Of a stretch of 60,587 nucleotides of DNA, positions 24,004 through 32,802 are shown in pieces. Positions within the stretch are counted from its first letter, which is position 1. Each line of letters starts with the position of its first letter. Both the position numbers and the translations under genes were made by a program. The DNA is from Nitrospiraceae bacterium UBA2166 (GTDB lineage: Bacteria > Nitrospirota > Nitrospiria > Nitrospirales > UBA2166): NCBI GenBank assembly GCA_002328825.1, contig DCWI01000097.1, forward strand, positions 1-60,587, read 5' to 3'. Below the pieces are notes generated by a model. It had not been told where the DNA came from. It saw only the letters and a program-made list of their open reading frames with translations, and searched no databases.

Positions 24004-25467
24004 ATGTCACGACGCAATCCTCGAGACTCAGCTGTACATTTCCGTACTCGCGTTCACAAGGTAATTACTAGGCATGATCTGATCCAGACTGGCGATCGTA
24101 TTGTTCTTGGAGTATCTGGAGGCCCTGACTCCACTTGTCTTGCTGCCATATTGCATGAGTGGATTAAAAAATGGAACCTAACCTTATATCTTGCGCATGT
24201 AAATTATGGAATACGTGGCCATGAAGCTAAAGAGGATGAGATGTTTGTGAAAAGGCTCGCGCAAAAATTAGATCTCAAGGTCTCCATTAAACATGTTACC
24301 TCAGATGATCTCGCAAGCTTAGAACGGGAATCTTTTCAAGCGCGTGCACGGACAGTACGCTATCGTTTTTTTGAACATGTGGCTCAACAACAAGGGGCCC
24401 AGAAGATTGCAACAGGACATACCGCAGATGATCAAGCTGAAACGGTGCTTATGTGGGCAATACGGGGTGCTGGATTAACAGGACTTGGCGGCATTCCAAT
24501 ACAGCGTTGCCAGAAGATTATTCGACCACTGATCACACTCACACGAACTGATGTTTTGGCATACCTTGATGCAAGACACCTTACCTTCCAAACTGATTCC
24601 TCTAATGAAGTCCCTGTATATCTACGCAATCGTATTCGTCATGAGGTGATTCCAACACTGCAAACCTATAACCCTAAAATAGGCCGAGCGCTCTCACAAC
24701 TTGCTGAAATTGTCAGTGAAGATGAAAAGATTCTAAGCACGATAACGCGACAAATATTCCAAGATATACTTGTGCCAAATCAAGACACTAAGGAAACTGA
24801 CAGTTTGCATATTTCGCGATCGCGCTTTCTTAATCTCCCACGCGGATTTCAACGCCGATGTATCAGACAAGCAGTGGATCATATCAACGGGGACACACGG
24901 CGCCTCACGTTTGTGCACATTGAAGAAGCTATCGTATGTATTACAGTATCTTCCCGCCCCTCTGCCTCGTATGAATGTGCTGGGGTTATAGTGAACCATC
25001 ATTGTCACGATGTAATAGCTATAACTAAAACTAATACGCAACTGCAGCCTTTATACTGGGACGCTCAATATCTTTCTGTTCCTGCTGAAATTGAATTGCA
25101 CGTTCTTGGTTGCCGGATTAAAACATGGAGTGAGTCATCACTAGCAGGAGATTTTCCCGTCTCGCATGCAACCTTTAGAGCCCACAACTCTATGATTGCA
25201 CACTTTGATTCAGATACCTTCGGGCTTCCGCTTACCGTTCGGTCTTGGAAGGATGGTGACGTATTCTGCCCTTCAGGTATGGACGGAAAGAAGAAAAAGC
25301 TTCAAGACTATTTTGTCGATACCAAGATTCCAAAGCGTTTGCGAAGTCAAATCCCTCTCATTGTGGCTTCAGAAGGTATTCTTTGGGTCTCTGGATATAG
25401 ACAGGACGACCGATTCCGATGTCGCTCTACAACAAGGCGTACCTGTACTATTCAAGTCATTCGGTAA
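24004..25467 (+). CDS. tilS: tRNA(Ile)-lysidine synthase
   Basis: TilS attaches lysine to C34 of the minor isoleucine tRNA so that it reads AUA. The start at 24004 (ribosome binding site AAGGG) gives 487 residues; an upstream in-frame ATG at 23911 lies inside ribF. The PP-loop is GVSGGPDST (36-44). GHTADDQAETVLM follows near 139, with a C-terminal domain (about 400-487) containing WKDGDVFCPSGM and KKLQDYFVD. It is usually followed by ftsH, as here. Confidence 0.95.
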   Translation: MSRRNPRDSAVHFRTRVHKVITRHDLIQTGDRIVLGVSGGPDSTCLAAILHEWIKKWNLTLYLAHVNYGIRGHEAKEDEMFVKRLAQKLDLKVSIKHVTSDDLASLERESFQARARTVRYRFFEHVAQQQGAQKIATGHTADDQAETVLMWAIRGAGLTGLGGIPIQRCQKIIRPLITLTRTDVLAYLDARHLTFQTDSSNEVPVYLRNRIRHEVIPTLQTYNPKIGRALSQLAEIVSEDEKILSTITRQIFQDILVPNQDTKETDSLHISRSRFLNLPRGFQRRCIRQAVDHINGDTRRLTFVHIEEAIVCITVSSRPSASYECAGVIVNHHCHDVIAITKTNTQLQPLYWDAQYLSVPAEIELHVLGCRIKTWSESSLAGDFPVSHATFRAHNSMIAHFDSDTFGLPLTVRSWKDGDVFCPSGMDGKKKKLQDYFVDTKIPKRLRSQIPLIVASEGILWVSGYRQDDRFRCRSTTRRTCTIQVIR

Positions 25468-25490
25468 CAGTACCAAAGAAACTTTTACCA

Positions 25491-25520
25491 TTGTCAGAAA
25501 ATTCTGATGTATGGTAGTAT
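25491..25520 (+). promoter_or_regulatory. Probable promoter of ftsH with overlapping inverted repeat
   Basis: TTGTCA (25491-25496), an 18-base spacer and TAGTAT (25515-25520) with an extended -10 TG. The inverted repeat TCAGAA-AA-TTCTGA (25494-25507) overlaps the -35 box and spacer and could be an operator. Confidence 0.45.
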
Positions 25521-25557
25521 CGAATCTAGTCTTAGGTAGATCAGGATGGGGACAGGT

Positions 25558-25602
25558 ATGAGCATTGCGCTGGCGACCGTGAGCTTTTGGAGAAAAAAAT
25601 GA
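25558..25602 (+). CDS. Possible 14-codon upstream ORF coupled to ftsH
   Basis: ATG at 25558 is preceded by a purine-rich GGGGACAGGT. It encodes MSIALATVSFWRKK and stops at a TGA that overlaps the ftsH ATG as ATGA. A run of seven A residues (25593-25599) sits at the junction. A leader peptide coupling translation to ftsH is plausible; chance cannot be excluded. Confidence 0.4.
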   Translation: MSIALATVSFWRKK

Positions 25603-27413
25603 ATTCGCGAAGCAAAAATCTTATTTTTTGGGTCGTGATCGGATTGTTCATGGTCTTGCTCTTTAACATGCTCAATGCACCTCTACGTGCACCTGTTCAG
25701 CAAGAAGTTGCCTTCAGTGATTTCATAACGAAACTTGAGGATGGTGAAGTTCGTGAGGTCACTATTACCGACCATAAGATTTCTGGTGTATTTAAGGAGG
25801 GAGAGCAGTTTACGACATACGCAGTTGATTATCCCGACCTCGTGCCACTTTTGCGTGAACATGATGTGCGTGTTGAAGCAAAACCAGATGATGATAGTCC
25901 ATGGTATATCACCTTTCTAGTCACATGGGGCCCATTTATTCTTTTCCTTGGATTGTGGTTTTTTCTCATGCGCCAAATGCAAATTGGTGGGAATCGGGCA
26001 CTTTCTTTTGGGAAAACTCGTGCTCGGCAACTCAATGAAGAGCGAAAGAAGATTACCTTTGCTGATGTAGCAGGAGTAGAGGAAGCTAAGCATGAGGTCA
26101 TGGAAATAGTCGAGTTTCTTATGGATCCACAGAAATTTCAGAAACTTGGCGGGCGTATTCCAAAAGGTGTCCTTATCATGGGACCTCCCGGGACTGGGAA
26201 AACTCTCCTTGCACGTGCAATTGCTGGGGAAGCAGACGTGCCATTTTTTAATATTAGTGGATCGGATTTTGTCGAAATGTTCGTTGGCGTTGGAGCTTCT
26301 CGTGTACGAGATCTTTTTGAGCAAGGCAAGAAAAATGCTCCCTGTATTATTTTTATTGACGAGATCGATGCTGTTGGGCGACAGCGGGGTGCGGGTATTG
26401 GCGGTGGACACGATGAGCGTGAACAGACATTAAATCAACTACTGGTCGAAATGGATGGTTTTGGAACTGCCGATAGTGTCATCCTAATTGCAGCAACAAA
26501 TAGGCCTGATGTACTTGACCCTGCGCTTCTCCGCCCAGGGCGATTTGATCGGCGTGTTGTCGTAAGTCGTCCTGATGTCAAGGGCCGTCTTGAAATTTTG
26601 AAAGTGCATTCGAAGAACGTTCCTGTCGCAAATGATGTTGAGATGAGTACTATTGCGCGGGGTACACCTGGATTTTCCGGTGCCGATCTTGAAAACCTGA
26701 TTAACGAAGCTGCACTTTTGGCAGCACGGAACAATAAGGTAGCAGTGGATTTAAAGGACTTTGATCACGCCAAGGATAAAGTTCTCATGGGTGCAGAACG
26801 CAGAAGCATGGTGATTAGTGATGAAGAAAAGCGTGTTACTGCATATCATGAGGCTGGACACACCTTGATGGCAAAGCTTATTCCTGGTACGGACCCTGTG
26901 CACAAGGTTACGATTATACCGAGGGGGCAGGCATTGGGGCTCACCATGCAGCTTCCCCTTGAAGATCGTTATAGCCACTCTAGGCAGTTTCTGTATAACA
27001 ATCTCGCAATTTTGCTAGGAGGACGCGTAGCGGAAGAACTAGTCCTCAATGAAATCACGACTGGTGCGGGAAATGATATTGAACGTGCGACAGAATTGGC
27101 GAGAAAAATGGTGTGTGAATGGGGAATGAGTGATATATTGGGCCCATTGACATTTGGGAAAAAGGAAGAAGAAATTTTCCTTGGAAGAGAGTTCGCGAAA
27201 CACCGTGATTACAGCGAAGAGGTTGCCATAACCATCGATAAAGAGGTCAAAAACTTAATCACTCAATGTTACGATCGAACACGAAAAACCCTGAAAGAAA
27301 ATATGGCCGCTTTGATTGCCCTTGCGCAAGCACTGCTGGAAAAGGAAGCCCTTGACAGTCATGAAATTGACCAAATTCTCAAAGAGTCAATCCCTCAGTG
27401 GGCACCAAGCTAA
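25599..27413 (+). CDS. ftsH: ATP-dependent zinc metalloprotease FtsH
   Basis: FtsH is a hexameric membrane AAA+ protease that removes misfolded and regulatory proteins. The start at 25599 follows GGAG by the right distance and gives 604 residues. TM1 spans about 7-25, followed by a periplasmic domain and TM2 (about 104-124). Walker A GPPGTGKT is at 195-202, Walker B is FIDEIDAVGR, the second region of homology follows, and zinc-site HEAGH is at 417-421. All motifs are intact. It forms a block with folP and glmM. Confidence 0.98.
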   Translation: MNSRSKNLIFWVVIGLFMVLLFNMLNAPLRAPVQQEVAFSDFITKLEDGEVREVTITDHKISGVFKEGEQFTTYAVDYPDLVPLLREHDVRVEAKPDDDSPWYITFLVTWGPFILFLGLWFFLMRQMQIGGNRALSFGKTRARQLNEERKKITFADVAGVEEAKHEVMEIVEFLMDPQKFQKLGGRIPKGVLIMGPPGTGKTLLARAIAGEADVPFFNISGSDFVEMFVGVGASRVRDLFEQGKKNAPCIIFIDEIDAVGRQRGAGIGGGHDEREQTLNQLLVEMDGFGTADSVILIAATNRPDVLDPALLRPGRFDRRVVVSRPDVKGRLEILKVHSKNVPVANDVEMSTIARGTPGFSGADLENLINEAALLAARNNKVAVDLKDFDHAKDKVLMGAERRSMVISDEEKRVTAYHEAGHTLMAKLIPGTDPVHKVTIIPRGQALGLTMQLPLEDRYSHSRQFLYNNLAILLGGRVAEELVLNEITTGAGNDIERATELARKMVCEWGMSDILGPLTFGKKEEEIFLGREFAKHRDYSEEVAITIDKEVKNLITQCYDRTRKTLKENMAALIALAQALLEKEALDSHEIDQILKESIPQWAPS

Positions 27414-27512
27414 GTACGACTCAATCGTTATCTCGTCTCTTCAGAATCCTGAACGCTTTTTCACCTTCCTAACGCATTACTTCCTTCACGGGCACCATTT
27501 TACTCCCTCGGC

Positions 27513-28424
27513 ATGTGTGTAGCGATGCGCATAGCTGGAAAAGATCTTTGCCTTGAAAATCGCCCATTAGTTATGGGGATACTAAATGTTACCCCAAACT
27601 CTTTCTCAGATGGTGGAAGGTATTTATCGATTGATCATGCTGTTGCTCATGCTATTGAGATGGAAGAAAATGGCGCAGATATTATTGATATTGGAGGAGA
27701 ATCAACAAAACCTGGTGTTGCCCCCATCTCTCTTGATGAAGAGTGTTACCGTGTGCTTCCCGTTATCACGCAGATTGCAAAATGCACATCCATTCCACTA
27801 TCTATTGATACGTCAAAATCTCAAGTTGCGAAACGGGCTCTCGATCTTGGAGTGAGCATGATCAATGATGTGACTGCCCTCCGAGGAGATCATGAAATGG
27901 CATCAATTGTAGCTTCAAGTGGTGCGGGAATTGTTCTGATGCATATGCAAGGTAGCCCTCGAGATATGCAGAATAAACCTATGTATGCATCCCTTCTTGA
28001 TGAAATTTTAGAATTTTTTCGTGTGCGTTTAGCAGTAGCACAACAGGCAGGGATTCATGCGGATCAGATCCTTCTCGATCCAGGCATCGGATTTGGAAAG
28101 ACCCTGAGCCACAACCTGAATCTACTCCAGCAACTTCACACTTTTCTTACGTTAGGTTATCCAGTGGTTATTGGGCCATCTCGTAAGTCATTTTTAGGGG
28201 AGATCTTCCAATGTCCGGTTGATCAACGTCTAATGGGTACTGCCGCAGCAGTGGCTATCGCAATTATGCATGGGGCAAACATTGTGCGAGTTCATGATGT
28301 TGCGGAGATGCTTCAGGTTGTTCATGTGGCGCAAGCTATTCGTTCTGGAAATATTAATGCTGATCAAAGGATTGAGGGCAAAACTCAGGATGACGAACTT
28401 GTTATGCTGCGAGGGAAAGTATGA
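27513..28424 (+). CDS. folP: Dihydropteroate synthase
   Basis: FolP couples para-aminobenzoate to pterin pyrophosphate in folate synthesis. The 303-residue TIM barrel shows MGILNVTPNSFSDGG (about 21-35), DIGGESTKPG, SIDTSKSQVA, MINDVTAL, LDPGIGFGKT and GPSRKSF. ATG 27513 and ATG 27525 are both possible starts; neither has a good ribosome binding site. It overlaps glmM by four bases. Confidence 0.96.
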   Translation: MCVAMRIAGKDLCLENRPLVMGILNVTPNSFSDGGRYLSIDHAVAHAIEMEENGADIIDIGGESTKPGVAPISLDEECYRVLPVITQIAKCTSIPLSIDTSKSQVAKRALDLGVSMINDVTALRGDHEMASIVASSGAGIVLMHMQGSPRDMQNKPMYASLLDEILEFFRVRLAVAQQAGIHADQILLDPGIGFGKTLSHNLNLLQQLHTFLTLGYPVVIGPSRKSFLGEIFQCPVDQRLMGTAAAVAIAIMHGANIVRVHDVAEMLQVVHVAQAIRSGNINADQRIEGKTQDDELVMLRGKV

Positions 28425-29770
28425 AGAAGTTATTCGGCACTGATGGAATTCGAGGACTTGCCAATACTGAGCCTATGACATGTGAAACGGTTGTGAAAAT
28501 TGGTCGGGCAGCTGCCTTTCTGTTTAAGGGAACATTGGGAAGGCATCGCATTGTTATCGGAAAAGATACTCGCCTCTCTGGATATATGCTTGAATCTGCA
28601 CTCACATCTGGAATCTGCTCGATGGGTGTTGATGTTGTACTTGTCGGTCCAATGCCAACACCTGCAATAGCATTTCTTACGCGAACTCTTCGTGCAGATG
28701 CTGGAATTATTCTTTCAGCGTCACATAATCCATTTGAAGATAATGGTATTAAGTTTTTTTCTCGAGATGGAATGAAGCTTCCAGATGATATGGAAGATAA
28801 AATTGAAAACCTTGTGCTTTCCGGTGAAATTGATTCGATTCGCCCGACTGCAAACGAAATAGGAAAAGCATTTAGAGTTGATGATGCAGAAGGACGTTAC
28901 ATCGAATATGTAAAACGTTCGATTCCTAAAGGGATGACTTTTGATGGACTCAAAGTTGTGATTGATACGGCACATGGCGCTGCATATAAAACTAGTCCAT
29001 ACGTTCTTCAGGAGCTTGGAGCATCAGTTATTGTACTGGCACATGAGCCGGACGGAATCAATATTAATCGTGACGTTGGATCACTTTATCCTGAACATAT
29101 CTGTCAAGCGGTAAAAACCCATGGTGCAGATATTGGTATTGCACATGATGGAGATGCAGATCGGGTTATCTTTGCCTCAGAGAAAGGCGATCTTATCGAT
29201 GGAGACAAAATTCTTGGCATGATAGCCTTGGACTTGTTTCAAAAAGGACACCTTGCTAAGAATACCGTTGTGTTGACGGTCATGAGCAATCTTGGAATTA
29301 TTCAAGCTATGGAACGTGCGGGTATCACTGTTTTACAAACTCAGGTTGGTGATCGCTATGTTCTCGAGGCTATGCTTAAAGGAGGTTTTATTTTTGGAGG
29401 GGAACCATCTGGACACGTGATTTTTATGAATCACAATACTACTGGGGATGGTCTAATCACTGCGCTACAGGTTTTAACAATGCTCAAGACGTCTGGATCA
29501 ACTCTCTCAAAAATAGCTAATGTCATCACAATGTATCCGCAGGTCCTCATTAACATCTCTGTCAAATCAAAACCTCCAATCAATGAAATTCCAGAACTTG
29601 CTCAAGCGATCAAAGATGTTGAAAAAAAGTTTAATGGTTCGGGCCGAGTCTTAGTTCGCTATTCTGGAACTGAATCTGTCCTCCGTGTTATGGTTGAAGG
29701 AGAGGATCAATGTCTTGTTGATATCACTGCCAATAAACTTGCGATGGTAGTAAAACAGCATTTAGGCTGA
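28421..29770 (+). CDS. glmM: Phosphoglucosamine mutase
   Basis: GlmM interconverts glucosamine-6-phosphate and glucosamine-1-phosphate for UDP-GlcNAc, needed for peptidoglycan and LPS. The 449-residue protein has FGTDGIRG at the start and the phosphoserine loop SASHNPFEDNG with the active Ser at 101. The metal site DGDADR (about 243-248), the sugar loop GGEPSGH and the phosphate site RYSGTE are present. The ATG is preceded by GAGGGA and overlaps folP as ATGA. The cdaA gene often found between folP and glmM is absent. Confidence 0.97.
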   Translation: MKKLFGTDGIRGLANTEPMTCETVVKIGRAAAFLFKGTLGRHRIVIGKDTRLSGYMLESALTSGICSMGVDVVLVGPMPTPAIAFLTRTLRADAGIILSASHNPFEDNGIKFFSRDGMKLPDDMEDKIENLVLSGEIDSIRPTANEIGKAFRVDDAEGRYIEYVKRSIPKGMTFDGLKVVIDTAHGAAYKTSPYVLQELGASVIVLAHEPDGININRDVGSLYPEHICQAVKTHGADIGIAHDGDADRVIFASEKGDLIDGDKILGMIALDLFQKGHLAKNTVVLTVMSNLGIIQAMERAGITVLQTQVGDRYVLEAMLKGGFIFGGEPSGHVIFMNHNTTGDGLITALQVLTMLKTSGSTLSKIANVITMYPQVLINISVKSKPPINEIPELAQAIKDVEKKFNGSGRVLVRYSGTESVLRVMVEGEDQCLVDITANKLAMVVKQHLG

Positions 29771-30071
29771 CCACTGCGGTAGCAGTATTGTTGTGTTTCT
29801 CCTGTTACGGGAAATTACACGTCTGGAAGATTCATCATAATTATTCCGTTCTAGTAGTGAGAGCGAGATTCTCTCATTGTAGCTCGGATGATCATTCATC
29901 ACTCGTCAATTTAGCACGGCAGGCAGACATGTTTCGAAATTTGAGATGCCTTTTGGATTTCTCGCTCGTGCAAAGCCAGAGTACAACGGGCCCGCTACTA
30001 AAAGTCATAACCATGGCTGTTTGATCTAATCGCAAAGAATATGGGGATGTTGTTAAACAAGGAGTCATGAG
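29771..30071. other. Intergenic region between glmM and an unknown secreted protein gene
   Basis: About 300 bases without a credible gene. The only structure is a short hairpin near 29857-29878 (AGTGAGAG with CTCTCATT, loop CGAGATT) without a T run. The far end carries the AAGGAG ribosome binding site of the next gene. Confidence 0.4.
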
Positions 30072-30932
30072 ATGAAAAGAAATAAACTATTTTACAAAAA
30101 GATAATTTATACGATTTTCTTCTTCACATTTCTACCTTTCTCCTTTCCCGAAAACCTGATTGCAAAAAAAGAGGAAGTGTTCTCTCCAGAATACTATGCA
30201 AAAAAATTCATGGAATTTTCTCACGAGTTTTTGCCTCATGTTGACCAACTTGATAAATGTCTTTTTGAGATGGATGAATTTGAGGCTGGAGATGTTTTTA
30301 TTCAAGCTGAAGCATGTCAGAAATTTAAATCGATGCGACCAAAAACGATGGAGCTAGTTCAAAAACGACTAATACTCCAAACATCATATTCTAAAACCAT
30401 CAAGGAGTTTTCTGCTCATGGAGGCTTGCCTCACAAATGGTTGAATCTTGCTTCTGAAACAAATGCTCTTGAAAAAATTGATCGCGCCAGGGAGCTTACA
30501 ACGGCATTATTTGATGAATATGTGACGAAATATGAGGTTTTTGAATCCCAACTTGAGCGAACAGAAAAACTGAAAATTATCCTTTTACGAGACGCTGAGA
30601 TTAAAATTACAGGCCTTGATCTTGATCGGAGGCTTGGGATGTTATCAGAAGATCAAAAAAAACGTGAACAGCATTTTCTCAAAATTGCCACCTCCAATAT
30701 TTCTTCAAAGCGTCGTGCAAGCTGCATTACTGAAACATTTACAAAACGATATTGTGAATGTATTGATCAAAACCTTGCATGGGCTGTAGATTGGGAAAGT
30801 TTTTCGAATCTTTCTCAGATGCCACAATCAAAAGTTGGAGTAGATCGCGCCACAGAAGACATTCGTTCCAAAAAGATGATGGCTGGCCACATTCTAAATA
30901 CCAAAAAGCTTTGTGAGGAACTGAAATCGTAA
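30072..30932 (+). CDS. Secreted or periplasmic protein of unknown function, cysteine-containing
   Basis: I do not recognise a family. The 286-residue protein starts with a signal peptide: basic MKRNKLFYKKI, hydrophobic IYTIFFFTFLPFSF, and no lipobox. The mature part is highly charged and helical, with cysteines at about 57 and 78. A C-terminal cluster, SCITETFTKRYCECID, sits near 221-236. The repeated Cys positions suggest disulfides in the periplasm. Codon choice is visibly more AT-rich (many AAA, GAA, TTT) than that of the neighbours, which may mean a different origin. A good AAGGAG lies upstream. It stands alone, about 130 bases from a tRNA gene. Confidence 0.8.
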   Translation: MKRNKLFYKKIIYTIFFFTFLPFSFPENLIAKKEEVFSPEYYAKKFMEFSHEFLPHVDQLDKCLFEMDEFEAGDVFIQAEACQKFKSMRPKTMELVQKRLILQTSYSKTIKEFSAHGGLPHKWLNLASETNALEKIDRARELTTALFDEYVTKYEVFESQLERTEKLKIILLRDAEIKITGLDLDRRLGMLSEDQKKREQHFLKIATSNISSKRRASCITETFTKRYCECIDQNLAWAVDWESFSNLSQMPQSKVGVDRATEDIRSKKMMAGHILNTKKLCEELKS

Positions 30933-31059
30933 TGATGATTAGTCCACGCATCTACATTAAGGGCATTTTCCATTTTTTGAGTCCAAGATTTCCCTTCGAT
31001 CGTTTTGTTCAATTTCGTGGGAGCAGGATAGCTGAAAAATCGCGAGTGATTGAAAAGAG

Positions 31060-31135
31060 TGGTGAGCCGCCCCGGGCTCGAACCGGGGACACCCGCCTTA
31101 AAAGGGCGGTGCTCTGCCAACTGAGCTAGCGGCCC
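31060..31135 (-). tRNA. tRNA-Lys (anticodon UUU)
   Basis: The minus strand folds into a full cloverleaf: acceptor stem GGGCCGC with GCGGCTC (one G-U), D-arm GCTC/GAGC, anticodon stem CCGCC/GGCGG with loop CTTTTAA, and T-arm CCCGG-TTCGAGC-CCGGG. Anticodon TTT gives lysine. The terminal CCA is encoded (31062-31060). Confidence 0.97.
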
Positions 31136-31597
31136 ACTGCGTTGAACGGTGGGGGTTCTATCACGTTCTGAATCACTGCGTCAATGGTGATTTCGATCGT
31201 TTGACAAGAGAATTTTTGACCTTATTATCAAAGTTCATTCAGTATTTTATTATATCATCAGAGTGATTTCGGATTTATTTCCTGAATCGCCTCTTCATTA
31301 GCAGTATGTCTGTGGAGCTTCAGAAGCAGGATCTATTTTTCCACGCGAATGAATGATTCATTTTAAAATCAAAAATGATAATTCTTTGAAAGTTCTATCT
31401 TTTAGCTTAAGTGCGTTTGAGGAAAGTAGCGGAAAAACTTAAACTAGCACGATAAATCCGAGAATTGCGATAGGCAGGCTGTTTTCTTGGGAGTTTTTGT
31501 ATCGTGAGATGGATATGACATCGAGGATTCCTTTTTAGGACACCCTTAACGTCGGATAAGACATATTATGTTGCAAGGTAGGGTTTAAAAGGCAGCC
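31136..31597. other. Long AT-rich intergenic region between tRNA-Lys and plsY
   Basis: No gene is visible in 462 bases. It contains the tRNA promoter at 31155-31184 and a perfect 15-base palindrome AATGAAT-G-ATTCATT at 31348-31362, followed by TTTTAAAA. I see no second copy of the tRNA end that would mark an integrated element. Confidence 0.5.
31155..31184 (-). promoter_or_regulatory. Probable promoter of tRNA-Lys
   Basis: On the minus strand TTGACG (31184-31179), an 18-base spacer and TAGAAC (31160-31155), ending 19 bases before the first tRNA base. Distance and sequence suit a stable-RNA promoter. Confidence 0.45.
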
Positions 31598-32206
31598 TCA
31601 GGTTCGAGTAGTTCCCAAATGAGGCTCTGTTCCAGCACAAAGACGCGACAAGTTAGCGCGATGCCGGACCCATATCACCACTGCAACTCCAAGAGCAAAG
31701 AGGAGACGATCAAAGCTTGGATTCCACAGTGCGATAATTACTGGTAACAACATTGCTGCAACAAGAGATCCAAGCGCTGAGAATTTCCAAATGATTACGG
31801 TAATTACCCAGATTCCAAGTAGTAACATCCCAAGAACAGGATCTATGCCTAGAATCGCTCCTAACGCTGCGGCAACACCTTTCCCGCCATCAAAACGAAG
31901 AAATACGGAGTAACAATGCCCAATGATAACGGCAAAACCAATCAAGAGAAGATTACGTGGCTGAGTGGCATGTTCTTGAAAAAGAATTGGAATGAGAATA
32001 ATAGCGAGAAATCCTTTTCCAGTATCTCCTACTAGCGCATAAAATCCAGCTTTTTTTCCCGCAACGCGTAAGACATTGGTAAATCCAATATTGCCACTCC
32101 CGCTCACACGGGGGTCAATTCCCGTGGTTACTCTTGAGGCAATTAGCCCAACAGGAATCGACCCTAACAAATAGGCACAAACAATCTGAGTAAGGTCAAC
32201 CCACAT
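31598..32206 (-). CDS. plsY: Acyl-phosphate:glycerol-3-phosphate acyltransferase
   Basis: PlsY acylates glycerol-3-phosphate from acyl-phosphate, the first step of phospholipid synthesis. The 202-residue membrane protein has about five helices and the three family motifs: GSIPVG with SGNIGFTNVLR (36-46), the HCYSVFLRFDGGKGVA segment (about 96-111), and a C-terminal helix with HRANLSRL. AAGGAG precedes the ATG. It is the last gene of the lepA-to-plsY run, 14 bases after pgsA. Confidence 0.96.
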   Translation of the reverse strand: MWVDLTQIVCAYLLGSIPVGLIASRVTTGIDPRVSGSGNIGFTNVLRVAGKKAGFYALVGDTGKGFLAIILIPILFQEHATQPRNLLLIGFAVIIGHCYSVFLRFDGGKGVAAALGAILGIDPVLGMLLLGIWVITVIIWKFSALGSLVAAMLLPVIIALWNPSFDRLLFALGVAVVIWVRHRANLSRLCAGTEPHLGTTRT

Positions 32207-32220
32207 GTGATACTCCTTGC

Positions 32221-32802
32221 TTAGTGAGAGCTAAGTGTCATATGTTTCCATAGCTTTGCTGCATACTGAATTCCTGAAATTAACGCGAGGATGAGTGACG
32301 CATAAAGACATAGAGATCCCCACATATGAAGATCAGCAACCGTGATCGACTCATCTTGCAGCAATAAGAATACAATAGCCACAATTTGGAGAATCATTTT
32401 ATATTTTCCTGTGATATCTGCTCCTAACACTAAGCCTTGAGATGCCGCAAGCGAACGAAGTGCTGTAACTGAAAATTCTCTCCCAACAATGATAATCGCA
32501 ACCCAAGCGGCAACACGATCCATATCAACAAGTAGAAATAAGGCCGCCATGATCAAAAGTTTGTCTGCCACTGGATCTAAAAGGCGTCCAATGGTTGTAA
32601 CTTGCGAATGACGGCGTGCAATATAGCCGTCGAGCGCATCGGTGGCTGATGCTGTTAAAAAAACAGCTGTCGCGAAAAGCAGGCTGTATTCGAAAGAACT
32701 CACGACACTCATAATAAAGATTGGAATTAAAAGAATGCGCGCGAGGGTGAGAGTGTTGGGAAAATTCAAGGCTTTGAGACCTCTTGGATTCTCCATGATC
32801 AT
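32221..32802 (-). CDS. pgsA: CDP-diacylglycerol-glycerol-3-phosphate 3-phosphatidyltransferase
   Basis: PgsA makes phosphatidylglycerol phosphate in the inner membrane. The 193-residue protein has the CDP-alcohol phosphotransferase signature D-x2-DG-x2-AR-x8-G-x3-D-x3-D in ATDALDGYIARR and GRLLDPVADK. It has the expected membrane helices. The ATGA junction with kdsD and an AGGA nearby support the ATG at 32802. Confidence 0.94.
   Translation of the reverse strand: MIMENPRGLKALNFPNTLTLARILLIPIFIMSVVSSFEYSLLFATAVFLTASATDALDGYIARRHSQVTTIGRLLDPVADKLLIMAALFLLVDMDRVAAWVAIIIVGREFSVTALRSLAASQGLVLGADITGKYKMILQIVAIVFLLLQDESITVADLHMWGSLCLYASLILALISGIQYAAKLWKHMTLSSH

Noticed and set aside
29788..30024. 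Open frame of 78 codons after glmM
   Set aside because: TTG start without a ribosome binding site, no recognisable pattern, and composition like non-coding sequence.
31060..31597. Integrated element at tRNA-Lys
   Set aside because: No integrase, no repeated copy of the tRNA end, and normal housekeeping genes on the plsY side. Only the odd composition of the gene at 30072 hints at transfer.
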